Assembly (NCBI RefSeq): GCF_025352015.1
Contig: NZ_JANXUG010000074.1
Span: 1 to 56,360 of the forward strand
Direction of reading: 5' to 3'
From: Flavobacterium sp.
GTDB lineage: Bacteria; Bacteroidota; Bacteroidia; Flavobacteriales; Flavobacteriaceae
DNA: 56,360 nt
The notes under the pieces are model-generated. The model had not been told where the DNA came from. It made no database searches and worked only from the letters and a program-made list of their open reading frames with translations. This document shows, one piece after another, positions 9,504 to 19,105 of the stretch. Position numbers and translations under genes: made by a program. Positions within the stretch are counted from its first letter, which is position 1, and each line of letters opens with the position of its first letter.

Positions 9504-10859
9504 TTAAATCCTAAACAATACCGCAAACACAATTCGGTTTTCCATTTTGACTAAATCTGGTTTCCAATCTGGTGGCAGCGGTGTTGTCGTGTATCCTGAA
9601 GGCGAAGTTACACCACCACTACCTGCAAAGTAGGGCACACTAGATTCTCTATGTACAAATTCTGCTCTAAAAGTGATGCTTTGATTAGGCATAAAATCGA
9701 AACCTGTGGAACAATCCCAACCTTTAAATTCATCCCCTGGATTAGCAGAAAAAGGGTGTGTTCCTTGCGTCTGAGTTGGATTATTAGGATTTGGTAACGG
9801 ACTAGCATCACCTGTAGGATATAAAACTAAATACCTGCCAGGATTGGTCATAAATCCGCCGCCGATAGTCCATGCCATTTTATCTTGGTTAAACCACACC
9901 CGATTGTAGCACATGCCACTCAAGAAATATTGCGAAGGAGTTGCATCATTTCCGTTAAATCCTGCCACGCCATCGCCACGCTCAAAACCAATGTCAGCAG
10001 TAGATGAAAAAGCGGCTTTGCTAATTCCTTTTGACTTGGGGTGATTAAAATAACGAACTAACAAACTATTATCGGAATGAAAACGAACTCTATTCTTTAA
10101 ACCAGCGGCATCAGTCCCAAAATAATCATTGGTAAGTAATTTTACGGCTTCGCTCGGGCAGTAAGTTAGGTTTCCCCCTATTCCCGGCATGCTGTTGAAC
10201 TTTCCATAACTTTGCCAACCGTTAACTAACCAGCCTTCAATTTTTAATTTTTTGGTTGGGAAAATTTGAACTCGAACTCCGTTAAAAAACCAAGGGGTAT
10301 TATCAGAAGTAAATGAGGCTTGATATTCCCAATTCTCGACTTGGTAATAAGAATTCAAACCTAAATAAGACATGAACATTCCCGCATCTACATTGATGCC
10401 ATACCATTTATTAAAATGATAACCAGCATAAGCTTCAGACAAATAGCGATACACATTGTCTAATTGATATTGCCCTCGATAAACGCTATAATCATTACGC
10501 GGAATAATAGTAGAACGAGTTCCGAACTGCATCATAATTTTGCCTCTTGCTCCTTCATAATTAAATTCACCACCAATATTGGCACTCGAAATTTGTATTT
10601 CATTATTTCTAGCCAATGAAGTTGATCCCACAACGGTATTGTCATTAGGATTATTAAAGGAATGTGTATAATTGGCATCAATCATAATACTACCTACAAA
10701 ATATTTAGAGGTTAAAACTGGCGGTACTGTTCGTCTGTCAGAACCGTTTTGCCATGATTGATCTTGACCTTCAAACGGAATTTTTGCTTTAATGGTATCT
10801 TGTTGTGCCCAACATATTCCTGATAATAATAACGCAAAAAGTAAATGTATTTTTTTCAT
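9504..10859 (-). CDS. Outer-membrane beta-barrel porin (OmpL-like, bbp2 type)
   Basis: A 451-residue protein with a signal peptide (MKKIHLLFALLLSGICWAQ) and alternating aromatic/polar strands through to a C-terminal FAVLFRI, as expected for an outer-membrane barrel. Composition and pattern fit the putative OmpL-like porin family often found beside potassium transport genes in Bacteroidota. It is the last gene of a four-gene minus-strand operon, 10 bases after kup, so I infer passage of potassium or small ions across the outer membrane. The substrate cannot be read from sequence. Confidence 0.8.
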   Translation of the reverse strand: MKKIHLLFALLLSGICWAQQDTIKAKIPFEGQDQSWQNGSDRRTVPPVLTSKYFVGSIMIDANYTHSFNNPNDNTVVGSTSLARNNEIQISSANIGGEFNYEGARGKIMMQFGTRSTIIPRNDYSVYRGQYQLDNVYRYLSEAYAGYHFNKWYGINVDAGMFMSYLGLNSYYQVENWEYQASFTSDNTPWFFNGVRVQIFPTKKLKIEGWLVNGWQSYGKFNSMPGIGGNLTYCPSEAVKLLTNDYFGTDAAGLKNRVRFHSDNSLLVRYFNHPKSKGISKAAFSSTADIGFERGDGVAGFNGNDATPSQYFLSGMCYNRVWFNQDKMAWTIGGGFMTNPGRYLVLYPTGDASPLPNPNNPTQTQGTHPFSANPGDEFKGWDCSTGFDFMPNQSITFRAEFVHRESSVPYFAGSGGVTSPSGYTTTPLPPDWKPDLVKMENRIVFAVLFRI

Positions 10860-10869
10860 TCTGTTTTTT

Positions 10870-12804
10870 TTATTTTCTTTTTAATTCAACTTTAGCAACT
10901 GGCGTATAAATCATTGGATATTCTTCTGTAGCTACATCGCTTTTATCTAGTCCAAAAGCTTTTTCATCGGATAAAGATAGTTTTTTCAACCAAAAATAGG
11001 AAGTTAACATCCAACCTTCTTTGAAACCAAAGTCGTTTTCGACCGAAATAAATTTTTCAATAATGACAAATTTAAAATCGGGTTCACTATTATATTTTGT
11101 AGAACCGTCAGCACGTATGTGCAAATTTAGTTCTTTACCATCAACCAGTTCTTGGACAATTTTTTTGAAATACAACTCTACTTTTGGTTGAATTCTGAAA
11201 CCAACATTGAGAGCTACCTTGATTACTTTATCGTTCAAAATTTCTATTACTTCATAATTCAATGCGAAAGGATCGTTGGTTCTATTGATGTGCAAAAACC
11301 AATACACATCAGCTCTTTTAGGTTTTTTGGCATAGATAGATTTGATTATTTTTTCTTCAATTTCATACGTTTTATCAGCTTTTGAAAGGTAAATCAAATG
11401 AGTAGCATATTTTGGTATGCTGTCATCTTCGCTCAATTCTTTTAATAGTGGTGTTTGCTCTACTAAATTGACAAACTTGATAAAGCGATTATTAATTTTT
11501 CGAGAATAATACCAAACATACATTACTAAAAAGATGAATAATTCGAAAAATAAGAACATCCATCGTTGTTTAATTTTGGAAACATTGGCAATGAAAAACG
11601 AGATTTCTATGATTGCAAAAACTACCATAATGACTGTCACCAAAGAAGTTTTTACTTTTTTGATATAAATCAAAAAATACGCCAATAAAAAACTAGTCAT
11701 CATCATGGCGATAGTAATTGAAAAACCATAAGCAGCCTCCATATTGGTTGAGTTTTTGAAATATAAAATCATCAAGATGCAACCAAACCATAATAGATTA
11801 TTAATGGAAGGAATATAGATTTGTCCTTTCATATTAGTTGGATTTTTTATGGTAACTCTAGGCCAAAAATTCAAAGAAATAGCTTCGTTTATAAGTGTAA
11901 ATGACCCCGTAATCAATGCTTGAGAAGCAATAATAGTTGCAATAGTTGAAATAATTACACCCGATAATAAAAACCATTGAGGCATGATAGCATAAAAAGG
12001 GTTTCTACCTGATAAAAATTCTTTTCCTTGATTCATCAGCCAAGCCGATTGACCCAAATAATTGACCACCAAACTTATTTTGACAAAAACCCAAGTGAGT
12101 CTAATATTTTCTTTACCACAATGTCCTAAATCGGAATACAAAGCTTCGGCACCAGTTGTACAAAGAAATACAGCGCCTAATAACCAAAATCCTTTTGGAT
12201 ATTGTGTCAATAATTCATAACCATACATTGGATTCAAAGCCTTTAAAATAGCTGGATGATGTATTATTTGAGAAAGCCCTAATACAAATAGCATACAAAA
12301 CCAAACAAACATAGCAGGACCAAAAATAGACCCCACTTTATGAGTGCCAAATCGTTGAAAGATAAAAAGCAAGGAAATAATTACTACAACTATAGGAATT
12401 GTTGGAATATCAGGAATAATATCACTTAATCCTTCAACAGCCGATGCTACCGAAATTGGCGGTGTAATAATACCATCTGCCAAAAGTGTGGTGGCTCCAA
12501 GAATTGTAGGAATTACTAATTTGCCTTTCCCAAATCTTTTTACTAAAGCATAAAGCGAAAACACACCACCTTCTCCATGGTTATCGGCAGAAAGCGTTAG
12601 AATAATATATTTTAAAGTGGTTTGAAAAGTTAGTGTCCAAAACACACAAGAGACCGCACCATAAACAAGGAGTTCATTGATGGGTTTTTCTCCGACTATA
12701 GCCTTCATCACATATAATGGGCTCGTACCAATATCACCATAGATAATTCCTAGAGCCACTAATAAAGTTACCGCAGTAATTTTATGTTTAGTAGATTGAT
12801 TCAT
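10870..12804 (-). CDS. kup: Kup/KUP-family potassium uptake transporter
   Basis: A 644-residue inner-membrane transporter. The N-terminus carries the signature GIIYGDIGTSPLYV (about residues 19-32), followed by NHGEGGVFSLYALV and ADGIITPPISV, all hallmarks of KUP potassium:proton symporters. About twelve hydrophobic segments fill residues 10-440 and a hydrophilic cytoplasmic domain of about 200 residues completes the protein. It lies 18 bases downstream of the KdpE-like regulator and 10 upstream of the porin, so it is probably controlled by that two-component system. No kdpFABC genes are nearby. Confidence 0.95.
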   Translation of the reverse strand: MNQSTKHKITAVTLLVALGIIYGDIGTSPLYVMKAIVGEKPINELLVYGAVSCVFWTLTFQTTLKYIILTLSADNHGEGGVFSLYALVKRFGKGKLVIPTILGATTLLADGIITPPISVASAVEGLSDIIPDIPTIPIVVVIISLLFIFQRFGTHKVGSIFGPAMFVWFCMLFVLGLSQIIHHPAILKALNPMYGYELLTQYPKGFWLLGAVFLCTTGAEALYSDLGHCGKENIRLTWVFVKISLVVNYLGQSAWLMNQGKEFLSGRNPFYAIMPQWFLLSGVIISTIATIIASQALITGSFTLINEAISLNFWPRVTIKNPTNMKGQIYIPSINNLLWFGCILMILYFKNSTNMEAAYGFSITIAMMMTSFLLAYFLIYIKKVKTSLVTVIMVVFAIIEISFFIANVSKIKQRWMFLFFELFIFLVMYVWYYSRKINNRFIKFVNLVEQTPLLKELSEDDSIPKYATHLIYLSKADKTYEIEEKIIKSIYAKKPKRADVYWFLHINRTNDPFALNYEVIEILNDKVIKVALNVGFRIQPKVELYFKKIVQELVDGKELNLHIRADGSTKYNSEPDFKFVIIEKFISVENDFGFKEGWMLTSYFWLKKLSLSDEKAFGLDKSDVATEEYPMIYTPVAKVELKRK

Positions 12805-12822
12805 ATTAATAAAATTATTTGA

Positions 12823-13512
12823 TTATTCGCTGGTGTTAAATCTATATCCTACTCCTGATTCTGTAATGATATATTGTGGACGATTAGGGTCTTCTTCAAT
12901 TTTTTTACGAAGCTGCGCTACAAAAACTCGCAAGTATTGCGTTTGTTCTGCAAAACTATTGCCCCAAATTTCTTTTAAAAGGTATTGATGTGTCAAAACT
13001 CTTCCGTCGTTTTTTAACAATAATGCAAACAAATTATATTCGGTTGCCGTCAATTTTACTATTTCATCTTTAACTTTGATAATTCGGGAAGCAAAATCTA
13101 CAGTGATGTTACCAAAAACTAGGACTGATTCTAGACTTTGATTGAAATTACCACGCAAAGCAGTTCTTATTCGTGCAAGCAATTCAAGAGTTCTAAAGGG
13201 TTTGGTCAAATAATCATTGGCACCACTATCTAACGCTTTTACAATTTCTTCTTCAGTGCTTTTTACAGATAAAATAATAATTGGATTTTGGAACCAATCT
13301 CGCAATTGTTTTAAAACCACTTGTCCGTTTTCATCGGGTAAACCTAAATCTAGTAAGATTAAATCGGGTTGATGACTGGCTGCCATCGTGATTCCTTCTT
13401 TAGCATTGATTGCAAAAAGCAGTTTGTAACCATTAGCTTCCAATGTAATTTCTAAAAGTTTTCTGATTTGGCTTTCGTCATCAATAACTAATATTGTAGC
13501 GCAATTATTCAT
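12823..13512 (-). CDS. KdpE-like response regulator (OmpR/PhoB type)
   Basis: A 229-residue two-domain regulator: a receiver domain (residues about 5-120) with the phospho-acceptor Asp in LILLDLGLPDE and the conserved Lys in YLTKPF, then an OmpR-type winged helix (about 130-226, YLLKEIWG ... YIITESGVGYRF). The 5' end overlaps the kinase gene by 8 bases, so the two are a cognate pair. Similarity in layout to KdpE and linkage to Kup suggest it senses potassium limitation and controls this operon. Alternatives such as PhoB-like control are less likely from context. Confidence 0.88.
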   Translation of the reverse strand: MNNCATILVIDDESQIRKLLEITLEANGYKLLFAINAKEGITMAASHQPDLILLDLGLPDENGQVVLKQLRDWFQNPIIILSVKSTEEEIVKALDSGANDYLTKPFRTLELLARIRTALRGNFNQSLESVLVFGNITVDFASRIIKVKDEIVKLTATEYNLFALLLKNDGRVLTHQYLLKEIWGNSFAEQTQYLRVFVAQLRKKIEEDPNRPQYIITESGVGYRFNTSE

Positions 13513-14608
13513 TTTGAACTGTATTAGTAGCTAAACAATCAACGGCAAAAGTCATTTCAAAAACAGCTCCACCATCATCGGAATTGGTTAATTTAATAGT
13601 TCCATGTTGTGCTTCTACAAAACCTTTTACAATAGACAATCCCAAACCTGTGCCGCCGGTTTTTGAATTCTGTAAGCGATAAAATTTATCAAAAGCCTTG
13701 TTTATTTCATCTTTTGGAAAACCATAACCATCGTCGGAAATGGTTATAACGCATTTTTTTATTAAGTCTATGTGCACTTCATAATCTGCATCTACTTCAT
13801 ATTTGGCTTCAATTCTTATTTTAGCTCCTTTTGGTGTGTATTGTGTGGCATTGTAAATCAAGTTATAAAGAATTTGTTCCATCAAACCATAATCTAATTT
13901 AAAAAGCGGCAAATTATCTTCAGTTTCAATTTCTAGTTTATGTTGTTTTAATTCATCGGTCAATCTATTGCAAACATTGTAAATCAACTCTTTTACATCG
14001 CACCAATCTATTTTGGGTTGAATATATCCCGATTCTAAACGTGACATGTTAAGAAGATTTTCTACTTGATAATTTAATTTCATGGAAGCATTTGCGATTT
14101 CGTTGAATAAATTGGTTTTGATTTCAGCAGATAAAGTAACATTGTTTTGTTGTAAAGTATCAATAGAACCTATAATAGCGGCAATAGGTGTTCGCAGTTC
14201 GTGCGAAAGAGAATCCAATAAAGTGTTGTACAACTTCATGGTATTGGCTCGAGCTTCTTTAATATGAATGGCTTTTTGCATCCGTTTGATTTTAAAAGTC
14301 AAAACAGCATTGATTAATGTAATGATAAAAAATAAAAGCAGTAATAAAGCGTCTTGAGCGTTATCGATATGAAGTGTGTAGTACGGTTTTATAAACAGAA
14401 AATCTAAAGCCAAAGCACTTAAAACTGCTGATAACAAAACAGGTTTTATATCTAAAAAAATGGCTAAAATAGAAACCAAAAAAAGGAGTAAATAACCAAA
14501 AATTTTATAATCGATGACATCTCGAACTAGCAATCCCAGTAAAGAAATGGTAACTACTGAAAGTATACTGATGACATATGAATTGCTCTGGGTTTTTAAT
14601 ATGGTCAT
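13505..14608 (-). CDS. KdpD-like sensor histidine kinase, short form
   Basis: A 367-residue membrane kinase. Four hydrophobic segments (residues about 10-105) match the KdpD/DUF4118 membrane domain, followed by HisKA with the phospho-His in SLSHELRTP (about residue 139) and a HATPase domain with ISDDGYGFP and TGGTGLGLSIV. Classical KdpD is near 900 residues and starts with a KdpD sensor domain and a Usp domain. Both are absent here and the start lies at the first membrane segment, so the protein is a reduced version. It is the first gene of the operon and overlaps the regulator gene. Confidence 0.88.
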   Translation of the reverse strand: MTILKTQSNSYVISILSVVTISLLGLLVRDVIDYKIFGYLLLFLVSILAIFLDIKPVLLSAVLSALALDFLFIKPYYTLHIDNAQDALLLLLFFIITLINAVLTFKIKRMQKAIHIKEARANTMKLYNTLLDSLSHELRTPIAAIIGSIDTLQQNNVTLSAEIKTNLFNEIANASMKLNYQVENLLNMSRLESGYIQPKIDWCDVKELIYNVCNRLTDELKQHKLEIETEDNLPLFKLDYGLMEQILYNLIYNATQYTPKGAKIRIEAKYEVDADYEVHIDLIKKCVITISDDGYGFPKDEINKAFDKFYRLQNSKTGGTGLGLSIVKGFVEAQHGTIKLTNSDDGGAVFEMTFAVDCLATNTVQNE

Positions 14609-14630
14609 AATTTTGTAATAAATTATGCAA

Positions 14631-14638
14631 CAAATTTA
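14631..14638 (-). promoter_or_regulatory. Probable -7 element of the potassium operon
   Basis: Reads TAAATTTG on the minus strand, a full TAnnTTTG match, 22 bases before the kinase ATG. No good TTG -33 is seen at the usual spacing. Confidence 0.45.
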
Positions 14639-14709
14639 CAGCATTAGTTATAAGTAGAATATAAGGTAAGTTGTAGAAAGTATAAAGATTTTATAAAGAT
14701 TTTGTTTTT

Positions 14710-16014
14710 TTAGTATCTCATCCATTTAATGAGTTCTTTCCAAGTTGGTTTTTTACCATACATCAAAATTCCAACACGATAAATTTTGGCTGCAAACCAT
14801 ACCACCCCTAGGAAAGTTGAAAAAAGTAACGCCATCGAAACTATAATTTGCCACATTGGAACTCCAAACGGGATTCGCATCATCATTACAATGGGTGAAG
14901 TTAACGGAATCATTGAAAACACTGTAGCTATGGTTCCGTGGGGATCATGCATTACGGTAAAAAAACCTATATAAACGCCTAATATTAAAGGCATAATGAT
15001 GGGCAAAAGAAATTGCTGTGAGTCGGTTTCATTATCAACAGCGGCACCAATAGAGGCGTAAAACGAACTGTATAAAAAGTAGCCTCCAATGAAATAAATG
15101 ATAAATGAAATTAGAATAGTTGCAATGGGTAAATTCCATAATTCTTTTATGTAAGAAGAAATCGTTCCCGACATATCGTGTTGTGCTGACTGCATGACTT
15201 GATCTTGAACACCGGCGGTTGCTCCCACATGAACACCAAAAATGCTCGAAACTACAAACATTGCGGTCAATCCTAGAAGTGCCCAAATTAGAAACTGCAA
15301 AATTCCTGCTAAAGAGGTACCAATAATTTTTCCCATCATCAGTTGAAATGGTTTAACCGATGAAATAATCACTTCAATAATACGGGATGTTTTTTCTTCT
15401 ATTACACTTCGCATCACCATATTACCATACAAAATAATAAACATCATAATCAGATAACCAAACGCGCCACCGATGATAATCTTAATTTCGTTTAAACCTT
15501 TTAGAGCAGCTTCTCCCGAAGCTTTTTCTAAATTAATGATAACGTCAGCTTTAGCATTATTTATTTTTAAAGTATCTAAACCAGCACTTTGAAGATTTTC
15601 GCTGGTTATTTTTTTGGCGATTACATCTTGCAAATCATTAATAAAAGAAACACTTGGACTGTCGTTAGAAACAAATTGAATTCCTTTTTCGAGTTTGGTA
15701 TTATCGTCCGCTTTTGGGATGATTAACAGCCCTTCATAGCTTTTTTTTACAATACTATCTTTCAATATGTTTAAATCAACTTGAGATAAATCGACGTACT
15801 TGTATTCGTTGTCGCTTTTAAATTGGTTGACATATCTTCCTGTTTCGTCATGAATAGCAATTGTTTTTAATTCAGCTTTCATTGTACTCAAATAGCCAAC
15901 AAAAACCGCGATTCCCACAAACAATAACGGACTTAAAAAAGTCATTACAATGAACGATTTATTGCGCACTTTGGCAATAAATTCTCTTTTAATGATAAGT
16001 ACTACTTTGCTCAT
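14710..16014 (-). CDS. ABC-2 type exporter permease (NatB-like)
   Basis: A 434-residue permease with one N-terminal membrane helix (about residues 22-44), a long extracytoplasmic loop of about 130 residues, and five more hydrophobic segments in the C-terminal half. This is the ABC-2/DUF3526-NatB layout. Its start shares a base with the stop of the ATPase gene (TAATG arrangement), so the two make one exporter. NatAB of Bacillus exports sodium; substrate assignment here would be inference only. Confidence 0.88.
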   Translation of the reverse strand: MSKVVLIIKREFIAKVRNKSFIVMTFLSPLLFVGIAVFVGYLSTMKAELKTIAIHDETGRYVNQFKSDNEYKYVDLSQVDLNILKDSIVKKSYEGLLIIPKADDNTKLEKGIQFVSNDSPSVSFINDLQDVIAKKITSENLQSAGLDTLKINNAKADVIINLEKASGEAALKGLNEIKIIIGGAFGYLIMMFIILYGNMVMRSVIEEKTSRIIEVIISSVKPFQLMMGKIIGTSLAGILQFLIWALLGLTAMFVVSSIFGVHVGATAGVQDQVMQSAQHDMSGTISSYIKELWNLPIATILISFIIYFIGGYFLYSSFYASIGAAVDNETDSQQFLLPIIMPLILGVYIGFFTVMHDPHGTIATVFSMIPLTSPIVMMMRIPFGVPMWQIIVSMALLFSTFLGVVWFAAKIYRVGILMYGKKPTWKELIKWMRY

Positions 16015-16937
16015 TACTTCTCGCTTACAGTTTGGATAAAAATATCATTCATACTCGGGATTTTTTCGACAAAATGGGTAACTTGACCTCTTTGCACTAA
16101 AATATTCAATAATTCATTTGGAGTAGCGGAACCAAGATTGATTTCTAATTTTAATTCGTCATTCAGGGATTTGAAATCCGTTTGAGATAAAGTAAACTTT
16201 TGTGACAAATCATACATCAAACCTTCGATGTTATCGCTCAAAATTCCTATTTCATAATTATTGGTTCTAAACTGTTTTTTAACATCGGTCAATTTACCTT
16301 CAATAAGCTTATTTGACTTGTGAATCAGAGCAATATAATCGCACATTTCCTCAACACTTTCCATTCGGTGTGTCGAAAAAATTACCGAAGTTCCTTGCTT
16401 ATTCAATTCCAGAATTTCGTCTTTAATCAAATTGGCATTCACAGGATCAAAACCAGAGAAAGGTTCATCCAAAATAAGCAATTTAGGTTTGTGCAAAACG
16501 GTAACCACAAACTGAATTTTTTGCGCCATTCCTTTAGATAGTTCTTGAATTTTTTTATTCCACCAACCTTGAATTTCTAATCGTTCAAACCAATAATCTA
16601 ATTGTTTCTTGGCATCATTTTTTGATAAACCTTTGAGTTGAGCCAAATACAGGCATTGCTCGCCTACTTTCATGGTTTTGTACAAGCCTCTTTCTTCGGG
16701 CATGTAACCTATAACACTAACGTCTTCGGGTTTTAGTTTTTCACCACCCAAGAGGATTTCTCCACCATCGGGCATAGTAATTTGGTTGATAATTCGTATC
16801 AGTGAAGTTTTTCCAGCACCATTGGGACCGAGAAGTCCATAAATACTTCCTTGAGGAACAGTTAAAGAAACTTCGTTGAGGGCTGTATAATCGCCATACT
16901 GCTTAACGACCTTGTTTACTTCAAGTATATTGTTCAT
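16014..16937 (-). CDS. ABC transporter ATP-binding protein (NatA-like)
   Basis: A 307-residue ATPase with Walker A GPNGAGKTS (about residues 37-45), ABC signature LSKGMAQK, Walker B LLILDEPFSGFDP and a switch His in FSTHRME. A C-terminal extension of about 80 residues (DUF4162-like) is usual for ABC-2 exporters of this type. It is translationally coupled to the downstream permease. Two hairpins separate it from dnaJ upstream, so it is likely transcribed on its own. Confidence 0.92.
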   Translation of the reverse strand: MNNILEVNKVVKQYGDYTALNEVSLTVPQGSIYGLLGPNGAGKTSLIRIINQITMPDGGEILLGGEKLKPEDVSVIGYMPEERGLYKTMKVGEQCLYLAQLKGLSKNDAKKQLDYWFERLEIQGWWNKKIQELSKGMAQKIQFVVTVLHKPKLLILDEPFSGFDPVNANLIKDEILELNKQGTSVIFSTHRMESVEEMCDYIALIHKSNKLIEGKLTDVKKQFRTNNYEIGILSDNIEGLMYDLSQKFTLSQTDFKSLNDELKLEINLGSATPNELLNILVQRGQVTHFVEKIPSMNDIFIQTVSEK

Positions 16938-16996
16938 GCTTTATTTTAATTTTGGTAAAAGTAACGAAATACTCAAAAAATAATGTTAATGAAAAC

Positions 16997-17031
16997 AAAA
17001 AAACCCACCCAAGTTTTTAAGCCGGGATGGG
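16997..17031 (-). terminator. Intrinsic terminator between dnaJ and the ABC ATPase gene
   Basis: On the minus strand CCCATCC (17025-17031) pairs with GGGTGGG (17004-17010) and is followed by seven T. It is the second of two hairpins after dnaJ. Confidence 0.6.
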
Positions 17032-17043
17032 AAAAATTGCTAT

Positions 17044-17072
17044 GAAAAAGAAATTACTTGTTTCCAAGTAAT
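17044..17072 (-). terminator. Hairpin terminator directly after dnaJ
   Basis: A perfect 8-bp stem, ATTACTTG/CAAGTAAT (17053-17060 and 17065-17072) with a 4-base loop, then TTTCTTTTTC on the minus strand. It starts 27 bases after the dnaJ stop. Confidence 0.6.
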
Positions 17073-17098
17073 AACCAAATGTAAATATATTTTTTTAA

Positions 17099-18208
17099 CT
17101 ATGAAAACATATCCTTTACTTTTTCAAAAAAAGATTTATCTTCTTTTTGAGGTTGAGGAATAAAGTTATCATCGATTAACGATTTTTCAAAAAACTGTTG
17201 TTGTTCTTTACTTAATTTCTTTGGAGTCCAAACATTTACATGTACCAATAAATCGCCGCTTCCGTAGCTATTTAAACTTGGAATTCCCTTTCCTTTTAAT
17301 CTTAAAATTTTACCTGATTGTATGCCTTCTTCTAATTTAATCCTTACTTTACCATTTACAGCTTCGATATCTTTTGAAACGCCCAAGGCAGCTTCGGGAA
17401 AACTAATGTACAAGTCATAATGAAGATTTTCGCCTTCACGTTTTAAAAATTCGTGTTCCAGTTCTTCTACAGCAACAATTAAATCGCCTGCAATTCCGTT
17501 TCCTGGAGCATCGTTTCCTTTTCCTGAAACTTTTAATTGCATACCGTCAACAACTCCCGCTGGAAGTTTGATAGAAACGGTTTCGTCTTCCAAAATCATT
17601 CCTTGTGCATCGGCATTGTTAGGTTTACTTTCTATAGTTTGTCCAGTTCCTCCACAAACATTGCAGGTTGTAGCAGACTGCATTCGACCCAAAATAGTAT
17701 TTGTAACCCGCAAAACTTGACCTTGACCATTACAAGTAGAACAGGTTTTGTAACTAACACCTGATGCTTGTATTTTACGTTTTACTTTTACTTTTTTTTC
17801 CACGCCGTTGGCAATTTCTTCCAACGTAAGTTTTACTTTTATACGAAGATTACTTCCTTTTACACGACGTTGTCCGCTAGAATTACCGCCAAATCCTCCA
17901 AATCCACCGCCACCAAAAATATCACCAAATTGACTAAATATATCATCCATGTTCATATGATGTCCACCACCATATCCGCCACCAGCTTCAAAAGCAGCAT
18001 GACCAAACTGATCATATTTTGCTTTTTTATCGGCATCACTTAAAACCTCATAAGCTTCGGCTGCAGTTTTAAAATTTTCTTCGGCTTGTTTGTTTCCTGG
18101 ATTTTTATCCGGGTGAAATTCGATAGCCTTTTTTCGGTATGCTTTTTTTATTTCCTCGGGGGAGGCATTTTTGGAAATCCCTAAAATTTCGTAAAAATCT
18201 TTTTTCAT
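17099..18208 (-). CDS. dnaJ: Chaperone DnaJ (Hsp40) with a reduced zinc-finger domain
   Basis: The cytoplasmic co-chaperone that delivers substrates to DnaK and stimulates its ATPase. The 369-residue protein has a J domain (residues 1-70, HPD in EFHPDKNPG), a Gly-rich linker (about 75-115), a cysteine domain, and the C-terminal substrate-binding domain. Only two CxxCxGxG repeats are present (CSTCNGQG and CNVCGGTG) where E. coli DnaJ has four, so only the inner zinc site can form. The start is ATG 18208. It lies 55 bases after grpE in the same direction, so the two form a heat-shock operon; dnaK is not in the window. Confidence 0.95.
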   Translation of the reverse strand: MKKDFYEILGISKNASPEEIKKAYRKKAIEFHPDKNPGNKQAEENFKTAAEAYEVLSDADKKAKYDQFGHAAFEAGGGYGGGHHMNMDDIFSQFGDIFGGGGFGGFGGNSSGQRRVKGSNLRIKVKLTLEEIANGVEKKVKVKRKIQASGVSYKTCSTCNGQGQVLRVTNTILGRMQSATTCNVCGGTGQTIESKPNNADAQGMILEDETVSIKLPAGVVDGMQLKVSGKGNDAPGNGIAGDLIVAVEELEHEFLKREGENLHYDLYISFPEAALGVSKDIEAVNGKVRIKLEEGIQSGKILRLKGKGIPSLNSYGSGDLLVHVNVWTPKKLSKEQQQFFEKSLIDDNFIPQPQKEDKSFFEKVKDMFS

Positions 18209-18263
18209 AAATTACTATTGAATTTTATTTGGTCAGTTGTTAATGGTAAGGAAGAAATTTGAG

Positions 18264-18833
18264 TTAATTTCCGATGACAACCTTTGGAAAGCGAATTATT
18301 TTGTCGCCCAATTTATATCCTTTTTCTAGAACATCAACAATTTTGCCTTTCAAATCTTCACTAGGTGCTGGAATTTGAGTGATTGCTTCGGCAAAATCCG
18401 CATTAAAAACATCACCTATCCGAGTTTCAAGTTCTTCCAAACCTTTTGAAGCAAGTACATTTTTCAATTTTTCATGAATTAATGCCACACCTTTCAATAA
18501 AACTTCATCTTCTATTTTCGAAATTTGAATAAGGGCTCTATCAAAATCATCTAAAACTGGCAATAAAACTTGTAAAACTTCTTGATTAGCTGTTTTGAAT
18601 AAATCCATTCGCTCTTTTGCATTTCTTTTTTTATAATTTTCAAATTCGGCAAAAAGTCTCAAGAACTTATCTTTTTCTTTAGCTAAATCTTCTTGTAATT
18701 GTTCTTCAATGCTTAACTCTTCTGCAGTTTCAACTCCATTAATCACGTTTTCTGACTCGTTTTCAATGGGTTGCTTATCTGTGTTTTCAGTATTCATTTC
18801 TGTTTTATTTTTAAATATATTTTTAATTTTCAT
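18264..18833 (-). CDS. grpE: Nucleotide exchange factor GrpE
   Basis: GrpE releases ADP from DnaK. The 189-residue product has an acidic, disordered N-terminus, a long coiled coil (EDLAKEKDKFLRLFAEFENYKKR) and the C-terminal beta domain ending KLGDKIIRFPKVVIGN. I choose ATG 18833 (MKIKNIFKNK): an earlier in-frame ATG at 18866 would lie upstream of the predicted transcription start given the promoter at 18852-18884. Another ATG at 18797 is possible. The gene heads the grpE-dnaJ operon. Confidence 0.94.
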   Translation of the reverse strand: MKIKNIFKNKTEMNTENTDKQPIENESENVINGVETAEELSIEEQLQEDLAKEKDKFLRLFAEFENYKKRNAKERMDLFKTANQEVLQVLLPVLDDFDRALIQISKIEDEVLLKGVALIHEKLKNVLASKGLEELETRIGDVFNADFAEAITQIPAPSEDLKGKIVDVLEKGYKLGDKIIRFPKVVIGN

Positions 18834-18851
18834 TTGCTTGAAATTTGATTG

Positions 18852-18884
18852 CAAAAGTACTGCCAAATCTTTTAAATTGTCAAA
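18852..18884 (-). promoter_or_regulatory. Promoter of grpE-dnaJ
   Basis: On the minus strand TTTG (18881-18884) and TACTTTTG (18852-18859) are 21 bases apart, matching the -33/-7 consensus. It decides the grpE start at 18833 rather than 18866. Nothing else convincing is seen between 18885 and 19070. Confidence 0.65.
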
Positions 18885-19070
18885 TTGTCACATTTTTTGT
18901 TTGCAAAAATGAAAATAATATGCAAGAAACTGAAAATTATCTTAACCAAACTTTAATAAAATTTTAAGACTATTACGTTTTCGTTTTAATTAAATTTGTT
19001 TGATAACTTGAAAAAATCATTTGGGTTTGTTCAAAGCTGTAATAATTATTAATTCACAATCTTTATAGTA

Positions 19071-19104
19071 AAAAAAAGTGCTGTTAAACAACAGCACTTT
19101 TTTT
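19071..19104. terminator. Strong bidirectional intrinsic terminator
   Basis: A perfect 8-bp stem GTGCTGTT/AACAGCAC with an AAAC loop, flanked by seven A on the left and seven T on the right. It ends one base before the stop codon of the minus-strand epimerase gene and works in either direction. Confidence 0.85.
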
Positions 19105-19105
19105 A

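Noticed and set aside
17041..17072. Nine-codon frame MKKKLLVSK (+) next to a hairpin, like an attenuator leader
   Set aside because: No plus-strand gene follows; the hairpin is better explained as the dnaJ terminator on the minus strand.
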